From positions 1 to 64,000 of the forward strand of contig NZ_CALGWU010000057.1 in assembly GCF_937936315.1 (NCBI RefSeq): DNA of 64,000 bases. The letters are read 5' to 3'. The position numbers were made by a program, and so were the translations under genes. Below the pieces are notes generated by a model. That model was not told the DNA's origin. It made no database searches and saw nothing but the letters and a program-made list of their open reading frames with translations. Numbering within the stretch: the stretch's first letter is position 1; each line of letters starts with the position of its first letter. This document shows, in pieces, positions 1 to 7,447 of this stretch. This DNA comes from an uncultured Capnocytophaga sp. GTDB taxonomy: Bacteria > Bacteroidota > Bacteroidia > Flavobacteriales > Flavobacteriaceae.

Positions 1-141
1 TGTAGAAATCGACACAATTAGGGTTTCACGCGCAAAAATACGATATTATTTTTACACAGAAAGACGAGGAGGGAAATTTTAACAGAAAATTAACGCTTAT
101 AAGGAAGGGGGTAGAAGTTAGGTATTAGCAGGGAAAAATAA
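1..141. other. Gene-free left edge
   Basis: No open reading frame is supported here. The minus strand carries TATTTTTG (plus-strand 33-40), which fits the Bacteroidota -7 box TAnnTTTG and would fire leftwards out of the window. No convincing TTG lies at the right distance, so this is only a hint of a divergent gene beyond the edge. Confidence 0.3.
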
Positions 142-181
142 AAGAGGTAAAAGATAAAAAGTTTATTATCTTTTACCTCTT
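142..181 (-). terminator. Rho-independent-type terminator after sucB
   Basis: A 16-bp perfect inverted repeat (142-157 and 166-181) surrounds an 8-nt loop. On the minus strand it is followed by a T-rich run. It lies 20 nt beyond the sucB stop codon, so it probably ends the sucB transcript. The arms are AT-rich and built from the same AGAGGTAAAAGATAA word found in other intergenic repeats here. Confidence 0.6.
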
Positions 182-200
182 ATTTATTAGCTTCTAAGTA

Positions 201-1439
201 TTAGAGTTCAAGGGCTTGTTTAGGATTGCCATTCATTAGAATTTCTACAGGATTTTCGAGAGCTTCTTTTACAGCTACTAAAAATCCTACTGATTCACGT
301 CCGTCGATGATGCGGTGGTCGTAAGAAAGGGCGACGTACATCACAGGGGCAATTACTATTTGACCATTGCGCACGATAGGGCGATCGACGATATTGTGCA
401 TACCTAAAATACCGGATTGTGGCGGATTGATAATAGGGGTAGACAACATAGAACCAAAGACACCTCCATTGGTAATGGTAAAGGTACCTCCGGTCATTTC
501 GTCTACCGTAATTTGTCCGTCACGAGCGCGGGTTGCTAAACGTTTTACCTCGGCTTCTACACCTCGGAAAGAGAGGTTTTCGGCATTGCGAATCACAGGT
601 ACCATCAAGCCTTTAGGTCCTGATACGGCGATAGAGATATCGCAGAAATCGTAAGTAACTTTGTCTTGACCATCAATCATTGAATTGACATCGGGGAAGA
701 GTTTAAGGGCGCGTACTACTGCCAAAGTGAAGAATGACATAAAGCCGAGCCCCACATTATGACGTTCTTTGAAAGCGTCCTTATATTCATTGCGCAACTG
801 GTAGATAGCCGTCATATCGACCTCGTTGAAAGTGGTGAGCATAGCGGTTTCGTTTTTAGCACTCACTAAACGTTCGGCTACTTTACGGCGCAACATACTC
901 ATCTTAGCGCGGGTTTCACGACGCACACCACCAGTAGGTGTACCCATTGATGGTTTAGATGCTTTGAGCGCATCATTTTTAGTTATACGACCGTCTTTAC
1001 CTGTACCTACTACTGTTGATGCAGGGATTTCGCGTTCGGCTAATATTTTACGAGCTGCAGGTGCGACCCGCACGGGGGGAGTAGGTTGCGCTGGGGAAGT
1101 GACTTGCACGGGAGAAGGGGCGGAAGCTGCTGGAGCTGCAGGAACCTCTTGTTTCACAGGTTGTGATGTTGAAGGGACTGCTGATGAAGCAGCTGTTGGT
1201 GCTTTTGCTTCGGTATCGATCAAGCATACCACTTGTCCTACTTTTACAGCTTCACCTTCTTCAGCTTGCAATGTAATAATTCCGCTAGCTTCAGCAGGAA
1301 GTTCGAGGGTTGCCTTATCGGAATCTACTTCGGCAACCGCTTGGTCTTTAGTTACGTAATCCCCCGTTTTTACAAGCCAACGGGCTATTTCTACTTCGGT
1401 GATAGATTCCCCAGGAGAGGGGACTTTCATTTCTAGCAT
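201..1439 (-). CDS. sucB: 2-oxoglutarate dehydrogenase E2, dihydrolipoyl succinyltransferase
   Basis: This is the E2 core of the cytoplasmic 2-oxoglutarate dehydrogenase complex. It transfers succinyl groups from lipoyl-lysine to CoA in the TCA cycle. The 412 residues show the standard order: an N-terminal lipoyl domain with the lipoylated Lys42 in VDSDKATLE, a Pro/Ala/Thr-rich linker at about 80-125, a peripheral-subunit-binding domain at about 127-160 (ARKILAEREI, GKDGRITKNDAL), and a catalytic domain ending in SYDHRIIDGRE with the active-site His and Asp. The length is normal. ATG at 1439 is used; a second in-frame ATG lies three codons later. sucA, its E1 partner, is about 2.3 kb upstream on the same strand and separated by three unrelated genes, which is unusual. 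The identification is secure; sucB rather than another E2 rests on the E1 partner nearby. Confidence 0.95.
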   Translation of the reverse strand: MLEMKVPSPGESITEVEIARWLVKTGDYVTKDQAVAEVDSDKATLELPAEASGIITLQAEEGEAVKVGQVVCLIDTEAKAPTAASSAVPSTSQPVKQEVPAAPAASAPSPVQVTSPAQPTPPVRVAPAARKILAEREIPASTVVGTGKDGRITKNDALKASKPSMGTPTGGVRRETRAKMSMLRRKVAERLVSAKNETAMLTTFNEVDMTAIYQLRNEYKDAFKERHNVGLGFMSFFTLAVVRALKLFPDVNSMIDGQDKVTYDFCDISIAVSGPKGLMVPVIRNAENLSFRGVEAEVKRLATRARDGQITVDEMTGGTFTITNGGVFGSMLSTPIINPPQSGILGMHNIVDRPIVRNGQIVIAPVMYVALSYDHRIIDGRESVGFLVAVKEALENPVEILMNGNPKQALEL

Positions 1440-1455
1440 AGTTTTTAGGTGTTAG

Positions 1456-2412
1456 TTATTTCGTTGTTAAAAAGTTTTTCAATTTTGCTAATAAGCCCTT
1501 TCGTTCTTGTTTATCATTTTGCAAGAGGGCTTCGAGTTCTCGTCGGTTGAGTGTTATAAGCATATAGTGACCGTCGAGTTTTTGGATTTTGTTTTGAGGC
1601 AAACGCTCTAAAAAGGTTTTATAATCAAGACCATCGAGTACTTCATAAGCATTAGGGTCGTTTTCATCACCATTAATGACAACTAAACTGATACGCCATA
1701 GTTTTACATCTTCTTGACTGAGGTTTACTTGCGTAAAATCTACAAAAGGTGGATATTCATAAGGCAAGACAGTAGGTACTCCTTGTGTAAGGGCATAAAC
1801 TCCCATCACTTCCTCTTTGTCGTTACTAAAAAACTGTTGGCGTGCAATATATACATCGGGGTGTTCATATAGTTGTTTTTCTACGAGCTGACTAAAGGCT
1901 TTTACTTTATCTTCGGCTTCTAATAGTTCGTTGATCATTTGCTTAGATAAACATATAGGGCGATAAACACTAAAAATATAAGCACCATCTTCTTTATCGT
2001 CATAGCATCTGACACCAAAGCTAATATCGTGCCTATAATCGTACGTAATAGCATTGGGTTCATAGGTCTCACCCTCTTCATCAACTACATTAGTAGCCAA
2101 TGCGGTGGCTACTTTGCCAATGAACTCTATGGCTCCTAACCAATCATTTTCGGTGCTAGGGGTGAACACACGCACTCCATACTCTTGGGTTTCGGGGTCG
2201 TAAGAGACTTCAAAACCGCGACCGCTAATACCTTTTTGTCCCATTATCATACACCCCCATTCACTGATAGGGCTATGCATCACCTGAGTGTAATGTTCGT
2301 CATCTTCATCAATGTTATACTGCGTAAATCCCTCACGTTGGAGGTTGAGCAACTGCTGAGGCGTCATTTCCTCGGGTGCTTGGGTATTTTTAATGTAAAA
2401 AGTTCGACTCAT
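1456..2412 (-). CDS. DUF4299-like cytoplasmic protein
   Basis: This 318-residue acidic protein has no signal peptide or membrane segment. It begins MSRTFYIKNTQAPEE and has a Trp/Gly-rich central part (about 50-110, with ISEWGCMIMGQKGISGRGFEV), then an alpha/beta region ending in a Lys-rich tail. The opening and the central block recall the DUF4299 family from memory; no function is known for that family, and the assignment should be treated as tentative. The gene ends 16 nt before the sucB start and is probably cotranscribed with it. It begins 65 nt after the end of a plug-like secreted-protein gene, across a degenerate GGTGTTA/GGTGTCA repeat. It is one of three genes separating sucA from sucB. 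There is nothing metabolic in its sequence to tie it to the dehydrogenase. Confidence 0.6.
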   Translation of the reverse strand: MSRTFYIKNTQAPEEMTPQQLLNLQREGFTQYNIDEDDEHYTQVMHSPISEWGCMIMGQKGISGRGFEVSYDPETQEYGVRVFTPSTENDWLGAIEFIGKVATALATNVVDEEGETYEPNAITYDYRHDISFGVRCYDDKEDGAYIFSVYRPICLSKQMINELLEAEDKVKAFSQLVEKQLYEHPDVYIARQQFFSNDKEEVMGVYALTQGVPTVLPYEYPPFVDFTQVNLSQEDVKLWRISLVVINGDENDPNAYEVLDGLDYKTFLERLPQNKIQKLDGHYMLITLNRRELEALLQNDKQERKGLLAKLKNFLTTK

Positions 2413-2419
2413 CTTTTGC

Positions 2420-2465
2420 TAGGTGTTAGTTATCAGGTGTCAGGTGTTAGGGGTTAGGTGCTAAT
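2420..2465. repeat. Degenerate GGTGTTA/GGTGTCA tandem repeat
   Basis: About five imperfect copies of a 6-11 nt word (AGGTGTTAG, CAGGTGTCAG, AGGGGTTAGG) fill the gap between the plug-like gene and the DUF4299-like gene. Similar words occur at 1445-1460 and 48655-48690. Confidence 0.6.
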
Positions 2466-2477
2466 TTAAGAGATATA

Positions 2478-2993
2478 TCATCTAAGAAAAATAGTTTCTT
2501 TGTCTTTAAGGTTTTGTTTTTTAGCTTTTTGCGGCTTGAGAGTAATATTAATTACTCCATTCTTAGCTGCGTCACCATATTTAGCTGCGGCTTTTGTTTC
2601 AAGTTTTTCTATCTTTTTAACTCTATGTCTATCTATATTTTCCAAAATCACCTTTTTTACTTTAAAATCAAAAAGGGGGACACTATCTAATATATAGAGT
2701 GGATGATAGATCTTTTCAGATTTCTTGTCAAAAGCCTTCTTTTTTGAGGGCTTAAAAGCAATTATAATCACTCCTTCTTTGGCTAAATCACCATATTTAT
2801 CAGTAGCTTCTGCACCTGTAAATACCTTTATACTTTTAATTTTTTCAGGGTCTAAAACATTTAAAGCAAGCTCTCTTAGTTGAGGCTCTACAAGAGGAAT
2901 GCTATCTAATACAACCAAAGCTGCAATAGGCTTTCGCTTTGCTGATACAGTTCCGATGATAAATAAACACAAGAATATAATAATTGTTTTCAT
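2478..2993 (-). CDS. Secreted tandem TonB-plug-like repeat protein
   Basis: This is a 171-residue exported protein with a signal peptide (MKTIIIFLCLFIIGTVSA) and two tandem repeats of about 65 residues. Each repeat has a hydrophobic strand followed by DS(I/V)PL, then a segment ending in KYGD-A-K-(E/N)GVI-I. These copy the part of SusC plug domains that reads DIESM-LKDA-AIYGS-GANGVV-ITTK, as in the two SusC proteins of this window. There is no beta-barrel and no TonB box, so it is not a transporter. Similar plug-like modules occur at the C-terminus of some Bacteroidota BlaR1-type M56 peptidases; a periplasmic binding or signalling role is inference. It is the downstream twin of the gene at 3065-3613, and both sit between sucA and sucB. 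The mature protein is strongly basic and Lys-rich. Confidence 0.65.
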   Translation of the reverse strand: MKTIIIFLCLFIIGTVSAKRKPIAALVVLDSIPLVEPQLRELALNVLDPEKIKSIKVFTGAEATDKYGDLAKEGVIIIAFKPSKKKAFDKKSEKIYHPLYILDSVPLFDFKVKKVILENIDRHRVKKIEKLETKAAAKYGDAAKNGVINITLKPQKAKKQNLKDKETIFLR

Positions 2994-3064
2994 TGAGGCT
3001 AATATTTAAACCTTGCAAACTTGTGGCATAGCTTACGAGCTCGTGCCTACGAGGGGGTTCTATT

Positions 3065-3613
3065 TTATGGTGTTTTCTCTATTAGAGATATATCTAACTT
3101 TTCAGTTTTTCCTTTTAAAGTAATTAATAGCACTCCTTTTTTAGCTTTTTCACCATATTTTTTAGTAGCTTTTTTATCTTTTAATACTACAACTCTATCA
3201 ACTTTCTCAAGATTGATATTATCTATTAAAAGTTTTCCTACTTCAGGATCTGAAAACTCTACATCATTGACAACAACCAGAGGAAAAACTTCTTTAGGAG
3301 CTTCTATTCCCGATAAATCGGCTTTTTTAGAAATATCCTTTTTCTTTAAAGTTATAATAACTACTCCATTTTCAGCTCTATTGCTACATAATGTAGGAAG
3401 AGTAGTAGCACTTTTAAGGACATTGATACTCTCAATATCATTAGTATTAATTGCACTTAAAAAGATGCTAGCAGCCTTGTCGTCATCTATCAAAACGCCA
3501 TTCACCACGAGCAAGGGTGAATTTTGCTCTCGTGATACAATTTTGTCAACTGTTTTTTGCGCTGATAGCGCATAAGTGGTTATCAACAATAGTAATGTAA
3601 TGATTGCTTTCAT
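3065..3613 (-). CDS. Secreted tandem TonB-plug-like repeat protein (paralogue)
   Basis: Using ATG at 3613, the protein has 182 residues; a longer reading from a TTG at 3625 adds only four. The signal peptide is MKAIITLLLLITTYALSA. Two plug-like repeats follow: one with PLLVVNGVLIDD, IESINVLK and ENGVVIITLKKK, the other with PLVVVNDVEF, VDRVVVLKDKKATKKYG and KKGVLLITLKGK. The architecture equals that of the gene at 2478-2993, and the pair looks like a tandem duplication. The repeats match the plug strand of SusC proteins, where VLKDA-A-YG-ANGV-ITTK is typical. Without a barrel it cannot be a transporter. It may bind a periplasmic or outer-membrane partner; that is inference. It lies 71 nt upstream of its twin and 139 nt downstream of sucA. 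Confidence 0.65.
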   Translation of the reverse strand: MKAIITLLLLITTYALSAQKTVDKIVSREQNSPLLVVNGVLIDDDKAASIFLSAINTNDIESINVLKSATTLPTLCSNRAENGVVIITLKKKDISKKADLSGIEAPKEVFPLVVVNDVEFSDPEVGKLLIDNINLEKVDRVVVLKDKKATKKYGEKAKKGVLLITLKGKTEKLDISLIEKTP

Positions 3614-3636
3614 ATTGACGTTCAAAAAACTCTATT

Positions 3637-3666
3637 TGTGGGGGCGTTTTGCAAAATGCCTCCACA
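3637..3666. repeat. GC-rich palindrome, GGGCGTTTTGCAAAA family
   Basis: This is a near-perfect 30-nt inverted repeat with 15-nt arms and TGTGG/CCACA ends, centred on GCGTTTTGCAAAATGC. A close relative with TGTAAGGGCG ends lies at 50304-50332. It sits between sucA and the inserted plug-like genes. Confidence 0.6.
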
Positions 3667-3727
3667 TAGTACACCCTAAAAATGAATGATTATCAGATTA
3701 ATCAACTTTGACGAAGGTTGTAGCGAT

Positions 3728-3753
3728 GGGACAGGCGAATTGCCATTCGTCCC
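3728..3753. repeat. Palindrome at the sucA stop codon
   Basis: GGGACaGgCGAAT and ATTCGTCCC form an imperfect hairpin that ends at the last base of sucA. No T-run follows on the minus strand, so a classical terminator is not supported. The GGGACGAATGGCAATTCG-type palindrome resembles repetitive extragenic elements of other bacteria. Confidence 0.45.
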
Positions 3754-6527
3754 TACGGGATAAATACTTCAGCAATGGCTTGGCTGTGACGTTTGCGGTC
3801 ACGGGTGTGGCTACCAGAAGCAGGAGCTGCATAAGCAGGTGTACCTACATAACGCCATTTTACCAAATCAAAATTCATTAACATATAGCCATAAGCACCC
3901 ATATTTTTTGGTTCTTCTTGCGCCCAAACAAAATCGGTAGCGTGAGCATATTTGGCAATTACTGCTTTGAGTTGCTCTACTGGTAATGGGAAGAGCTGCT
4001 CGATACGCACCAAGGCTATATCGTCTCTACCTAGCTTTTCACGTTCGGCATAAAGGTCGTAGTAATAACGACCGGAACAGAATACCACGCGTTTTACCTT
4101 TTCGGCTTTGGCGATAGGGTCGTCGAGCACTTCTTGGAAATGACCTGCTGCTAAATCGTCGACGGTTGAAATCACTTGTGGGTGACGCAACAAGCTCTTA
4201 GGAGTGAATACCACTAATGGCTTGCGGAAATTTGTTTTCATTTGGCGACGCAAGAGGTGGAAGAAGTTAGCCGGGGTAGTACAATTGGTTACATACATAT
4301 TATTTTCGGCACAGAGTTGCAAATAGCGTTCTATACGTGCTGAGGAGTGTTCAGCTCCTTGTCCTTCATAACCGTGAGGGAGTAATATCACTATGCCGTC
4401 CTGAGTCTTCCATTTGCCTTCGCCGCAACAAACATACTGATCAAGCATTATTTGAGCGCCATTAGAGAAGTCGCCAAACTGCGCTTCCCAAATTGTGAGT
4501 GTTCGTGGGCTTGCCATTGCATAGCCATACTCATACCCCAAGACTCCATATTCAGACAACAATGAATTATAGATATGGAAAGTACCCGTAGCGAGTTGTT
4601 TAGTTTTAAGGTCTTGCAAAAAGCATACTTCTTCTTCAGTATCTTCAGTTTTGATCACAGCGTGGCGATGTGAGAAAGTACCGCGTTGTACGTCTTCCCC
4701 AGTGATGCGCACATCGAAACCTTCGGTGAGGAGCGAACCATAGGCTAATAGTTCAGCCATTCCCCAATCGATATGGTTATTAGCATACGCCTCTTTACGA
4801 TCGGCGATAATCTTTTTCACTTTATTAATAAAAGGTTTATCGGCAGGCAATTCGGTAAGTACGGCAGCTATTTCATTGAGTTTTCCTTTGGCGATAGAAG
4901 TATCTACCTTTTGCAACATTTCTTGAGGTGAGGCGATTTCAAAGCCCTGCCATTCGGTTTGCATAAAAGGTTTTAATATTGTAAGCGGTTCTTTGCGTGA
5001 AGCTTCAAGACAAGTATCGAGATATGCTTTGTAAGCATTTTCTATTTCGGTAACATACGTTTGTTGGGTAATCCCCTCCCCTATTAGTTTTTGTGCATAG
5101 ATATGGAAAGGATTGTCGTGTTTACTGATGGTTTTATACATTATTGGCTGAGAGAAACGCGGTTCGTCACCTTCGTTATGACCGTATTTACGATAGCCAA
5201 AAAGGTTGATATACACATCTTTGCCAAAGGTTTGACGGTAATCGGTAGCTAAAATGAAAGCGTGTACCACAGCTTCGGCATCATCGGCATTGACGTGAAG
5301 CACAGGAGATTCGTTCATTTTTGCAATATCGGTGCAGTAGAGAGAAGAACGCGAATCGGAAAAATTAGCAGTAAATCCAACTTGGTTGTTCACTACGATA
5401 TGAACAGTACCTCCATTAGTAAAGCCACGCAAGCCGCACATCTGTACAGTTTCGTATACTATACCCTGCCCTGCAACAGCTGCATCACCGTGAATGAGTA
5501 TAGGCAAGGCTTGACGGATATTTCCTTGACAATAGCGGTCTTGTTTGGCGCGGGTAATCCCTCCGACGAGTGCATTTACAGCTTCGAGGTGTGAGGGGTT
5601 AGGCACTAAGTTCATATCTACTGTTTTTCCAGTGCGAGTAGTGCGATTGATAGTAATACCCAAGTGGTATTTCACATCACCATCGAACCAATCGTCCATT
5701 TCGTAATCTTTGCCATCGAACTCAGAAAAGATATCTTGTGGATTTTTGTGGAATATATTAGCTAATACATTTAGTCGACCGCGGTGTGCCATACCAAGTA
5801 CTACGTGTTTTACACCTTGTTCGGCAGCTGTTTCAACCATAAAGTCAAGACCTGCTACAAGGCTATCATTCCCCTCTAATGAGAATCGTTTTTGACCTAC
5901 ATATTTAGTATGAAGGAAGTTCTCAAAAGAAGTAGCTTCGTTGAGTTTTTGAAGGATTTGGAGTTTTTCTTCTTTAGAAAACTGAGGGGTATTATGGTTT
6001 TGCTGTAATCGTTTGGTAAACCACTCGCGTTCTTCGGTATTGCGAATATGTTGAAACTCGACACCTATAGACTTACAATAGGTAGTTTGGAGTTTTTCTA
6101 CAATAGTATTAAGAGTTGAAGGAGCTAAGCCTATTTCGCGAGCAGCATCGAAAGTAGTATTCAAATCGGCTGCTGTTAGTCCGTAGTTTTCGATAGCCAA
6201 GGTAGGGGTATAAGGCTCGCGAGGGCGTAGGGGGTTGATTTGTGCGAATAAGTGTCCGTAAGTGCGATAACCATTGATGAGGTTGAGCACAGCAAACTCT
6301 TTTTTGACCTTATCGAGAAGGGCAGGGTTCTCGCCATTTACTACTTGTTGTGCCATTACTGGTACGGCTTCTTCAACGGAAGTGCCATATTGCTCTTGGG
6401 CAAAATCAAAACCTTGGAAGAAAGCGCGCCAACTGGGTTCTACCGCATCGGGGTTTTCTAAATACTTATCGTATAAATCACCGAAAAAAGCCGTACTTGC
6501 GGCATTCAAGAAAGAATACTTATCCAT
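3753..6527 (-). CDS. sucA: 2-oxoglutarate dehydrogenase E1 component
   Basis: This is the thiamine-diphosphate-dependent E1 that decarboxylates 2-oxoglutarate and loads succinyl onto the E2 lipoyl group in the TCA cycle. The 924-residue length fits the homodimeric OdhA/SucA type. Visible landmarks are the N-terminal E2-binding stretch (FLNAASTAFFGDLYDKYLE), the catalytic-core motif GMAHRGRLNVLAN, the cofactor region with HGDAAVAGQGIVYET, NNQVGFTANF, and GHNEGDEPRFSQPIMYK, and a transketolase-like C-terminal half (WEAQFGDFSNGAQIMLDQY, LLPHGYEGQGAEHSSAR). ATG at 6527 is used. A good promoter lies upstream (-7 box at 6568-6575). The next gene downstream is not sucB but a plug-like secreted protein; sucB follows 2.3 kb later. 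Confidence 0.97.
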   Translation of the reverse strand: MDKYSFLNAASTAFFGDLYDKYLENPDAVEPSWRAFFQGFDFAQEQYGTSVEEAVPVMAQQVVNGENPALLDKVKKEFAVLNLINGYRTYGHLFAQINPLRPREPYTPTLAIENYGLTAADLNTTFDAAREIGLAPSTLNTIVEKLQTTYCKSIGVEFQHIRNTEEREWFTKRLQQNHNTPQFSKEEKLQILQKLNEATSFENFLHTKYVGQKRFSLEGNDSLVAGLDFMVETAAEQGVKHVVLGMAHRGRLNVLANIFHKNPQDIFSEFDGKDYEMDDWFDGDVKYHLGITINRTTRTGKTVDMNLVPNPSHLEAVNALVGGITRAKQDRYCQGNIRQALPILIHGDAAVAGQGIVYETVQMCGLRGFTNGGTVHIVVNNQVGFTANFSDSRSSLYCTDIAKMNESPVLHVNADDAEAVVHAFILATDYRQTFGKDVYINLFGYRKYGHNEGDEPRFSQPIMYKTISKHDNPFHIYAQKLIGEGITQQTYVTEIENAYKAYLDTCLEASRKEPLTILKPFMQTEWQGFEIASPQEMLQKVDTSIAKGKLNEIAAVLTELPADKPFINKVKKIIADRKEAYANNHIDWGMAELLAYGSLLTEGFDVRITGEDVQRGTFSHRHAVIKTEDTEEEVCFLQDLKTKQLATGTFHIYNSLLSEYGVLGYEYGYAMASPRTLTIWEAQFGDFSNGAQIMLDQYVCCGEGKWKTQDGIVILLPHGYEGQGAEHSSARIERYLQLCAENNMYVTNCTTPANFFHLLRRQMKTNFRKPLVVFTPKSLLRHPQVISTVDDLAAGHFQEVLDDPIAKAEKVKRVVFCSGRYYYDLYAEREKLGRDDIALVRIEQLFPLPVEQLKAVIAKYAHATDFVWAQEEPKNMGAYGYMLMNFDLVKWRYVGTPAYAAPASGSHTRDRKRHSQAIAEVFIP

Positions 6528-6859
6528 AAAATAGCAATTGTTTCGTTTGTCTTTCGTTAATAATAGGCAAAGGTAGTATTTTGTTTTGAATTAACAAGGG
6601 GATTTGTATTAAAAAAAACAATATTTTTACAAATGTTTGATTTTCAATCATATTGAGAAACGAAATAAAAAAACGAGTTACAAGCTCGCACTAGTGAGGG
6701 GTACAAGCGAAAAATTTGCATCAGCGAGAAAAACTCAGATAATCTTGAAGTGTCTCAAAGGAGGTAATACTGTTATTAGAAAAATCTATTGAATTTGATT
6801 ATGTTATTTAATAAAACTATTGTAATTTTGCAGCGTAGAATTAAAAAAATAACAACATT
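6528..6859. other. sucA-dps divergent intergenic region
   Basis: These 332 nt hold two divergent promoters and no gene. The sucA promoter (minus) has CAAAGGTA at 6568-6575 and CAA at 6595. A -7 box for dps, TAATTTTG, is at 6823-6830, with a TTTG at 6794-6797, a spacing a little long. The middle (6671-6764) is GC-richer and contains degenerate repeat words: ACAAGCTCGCACTAGTGAGGGG, related to 3021-3055, and TTGAAGTGTCTCAAAGGAGG, related to 13520-13539 and 16022-16041. Confidence 0.5.
6568..6598 (-). promoter_or_regulatory. Promoter of sucA
   Basis: On the minus strand TTG and TACCTTTG are separated by 19 nt, matching the Bacteroidota consensus. The gap from the -7 box to the sucA ATG is 40 nt. 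Confidence 0.6.
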
Positions 6860-7339
6860 ATGAAATTAAATACCTTAGGGCTTGACAAAGCCAAAGTAGA
6901 AAAAGAAATCGGCTTGCTAAATGTATTGCTTGCCAACTATCAAACGTATTACCAAAACTTGCGCGGTGTACACTGGAACATCAAAGGAAAACGCTTCTTT
7001 GAACTTCACGTGAAATTTGAAGAGCTTTACACTACCGCTCAAGAACAAGTAGACGAAATTGCTGAACGTATTCTCACCCTTGGAGGTGTACCTTTCCACA
7101 CTCTCGAAAGCTATGTGAAACACACTTCTGTACCTGTAGGTGAAAATATTTTTGACGATGATAAAACTGTGCGTTTGGTAATTGATACTCTTAGTGCGCT
7201 ATTGCCTTTGGAAAGAGAATTGTTGAACTTTTCTGACGAAATAGGCGATGAAGGTACCAACTCACTAATGAGCGACTTTATCTCTGGACAAGAGAAAACA
7301 ATTTGGATGCTCAAAGCTTACCTTAATGAAGTAATCTAA
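6860..7339 (+). CDS. dps: Dps/ferritin-like DNA-protecting protein
   Basis: This 159-residue four-helix protein belongs to the Dps family. Dps dodecamers oxidise Fe2+ with hydrogen peroxide and store the iron, protecting DNA. The inter-subunit ferroxidase residues are all present: His38 and His50 in RGVHWNIKGKRFFELH, and Asp65 and Glu69 in EQVDEIAER. They keep the same spacing as His31, His43, Asp58 and Glu62 of Listeria Dps. There is no basic N-terminal tail, so direct DNA binding is less likely than peroxide detoxification. It is a single-gene unit: a -7 box (6823-6830) lies upstream and a strong terminator follows 18 nt after the stop. Regulation by oxidative stress is known for the family but no operator is visible. 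Confidence 0.93.
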   Translation: MKLNTLGLDKAKVEKEIGLLNVLLANYQTYYQNLRGVHWNIKGKRFFELHVKFEELYTTAQEQVDEIAERILTLGGVPFHTLESYVKHTSVPVGENIFDDDKTVRLVIDTLSALLPLERELLNFSDEIGDEGTNSLMSDFISGQEKTIWMLKAYLNEVI

Positions 7340-7357
7340 AATTAGGTAACAAGTAAC

Positions 7358-7394
7358 AAAAAGACTTTGATAAATTTATCAAAGTCTTTTTTTT
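7358..7394 (+). terminator. Terminator of dps
   Basis: AAAGACTTTGATAAA and its exact complement meet without a loop (centre 7374/7375) and are followed by eight Ts. It can act on both strands because the left side starts with an A-run. Confidence 0.8.
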
Positions 7395-7422
7395 GTCAGT
7401 TGCTAATTATTTTGTACTTTTG
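7392..7422 (+). promoter_or_regulatory. Promoter of pyrB
   Basis: TTTG at 7392-7395 and TACTTTTG at 7415-7422 are 19 nt apart. The spacer contains GTTGCTAATTATTTTG, close to the spacers at yaaA and trpB. The -33 box overlaps the T-run of the dps terminator. Confidence 0.65.
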
Positions 7423-7447
7423 CACAACCACTTAAAAAGAATATAAA

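Noticed and set aside
826..1359. Long plus-strand frame opposite sucB
   Set aside because: It is the complement of the Ala/Pro/Thr-rich linker of sucB and has no independent support.
2478..3613. The plug-like genes as fragments of a broken SusC gene
   Set aside because: Both have signal peptides, intact frames and two repeats each; a broken SusC would leave barrel pieces, and none are present.
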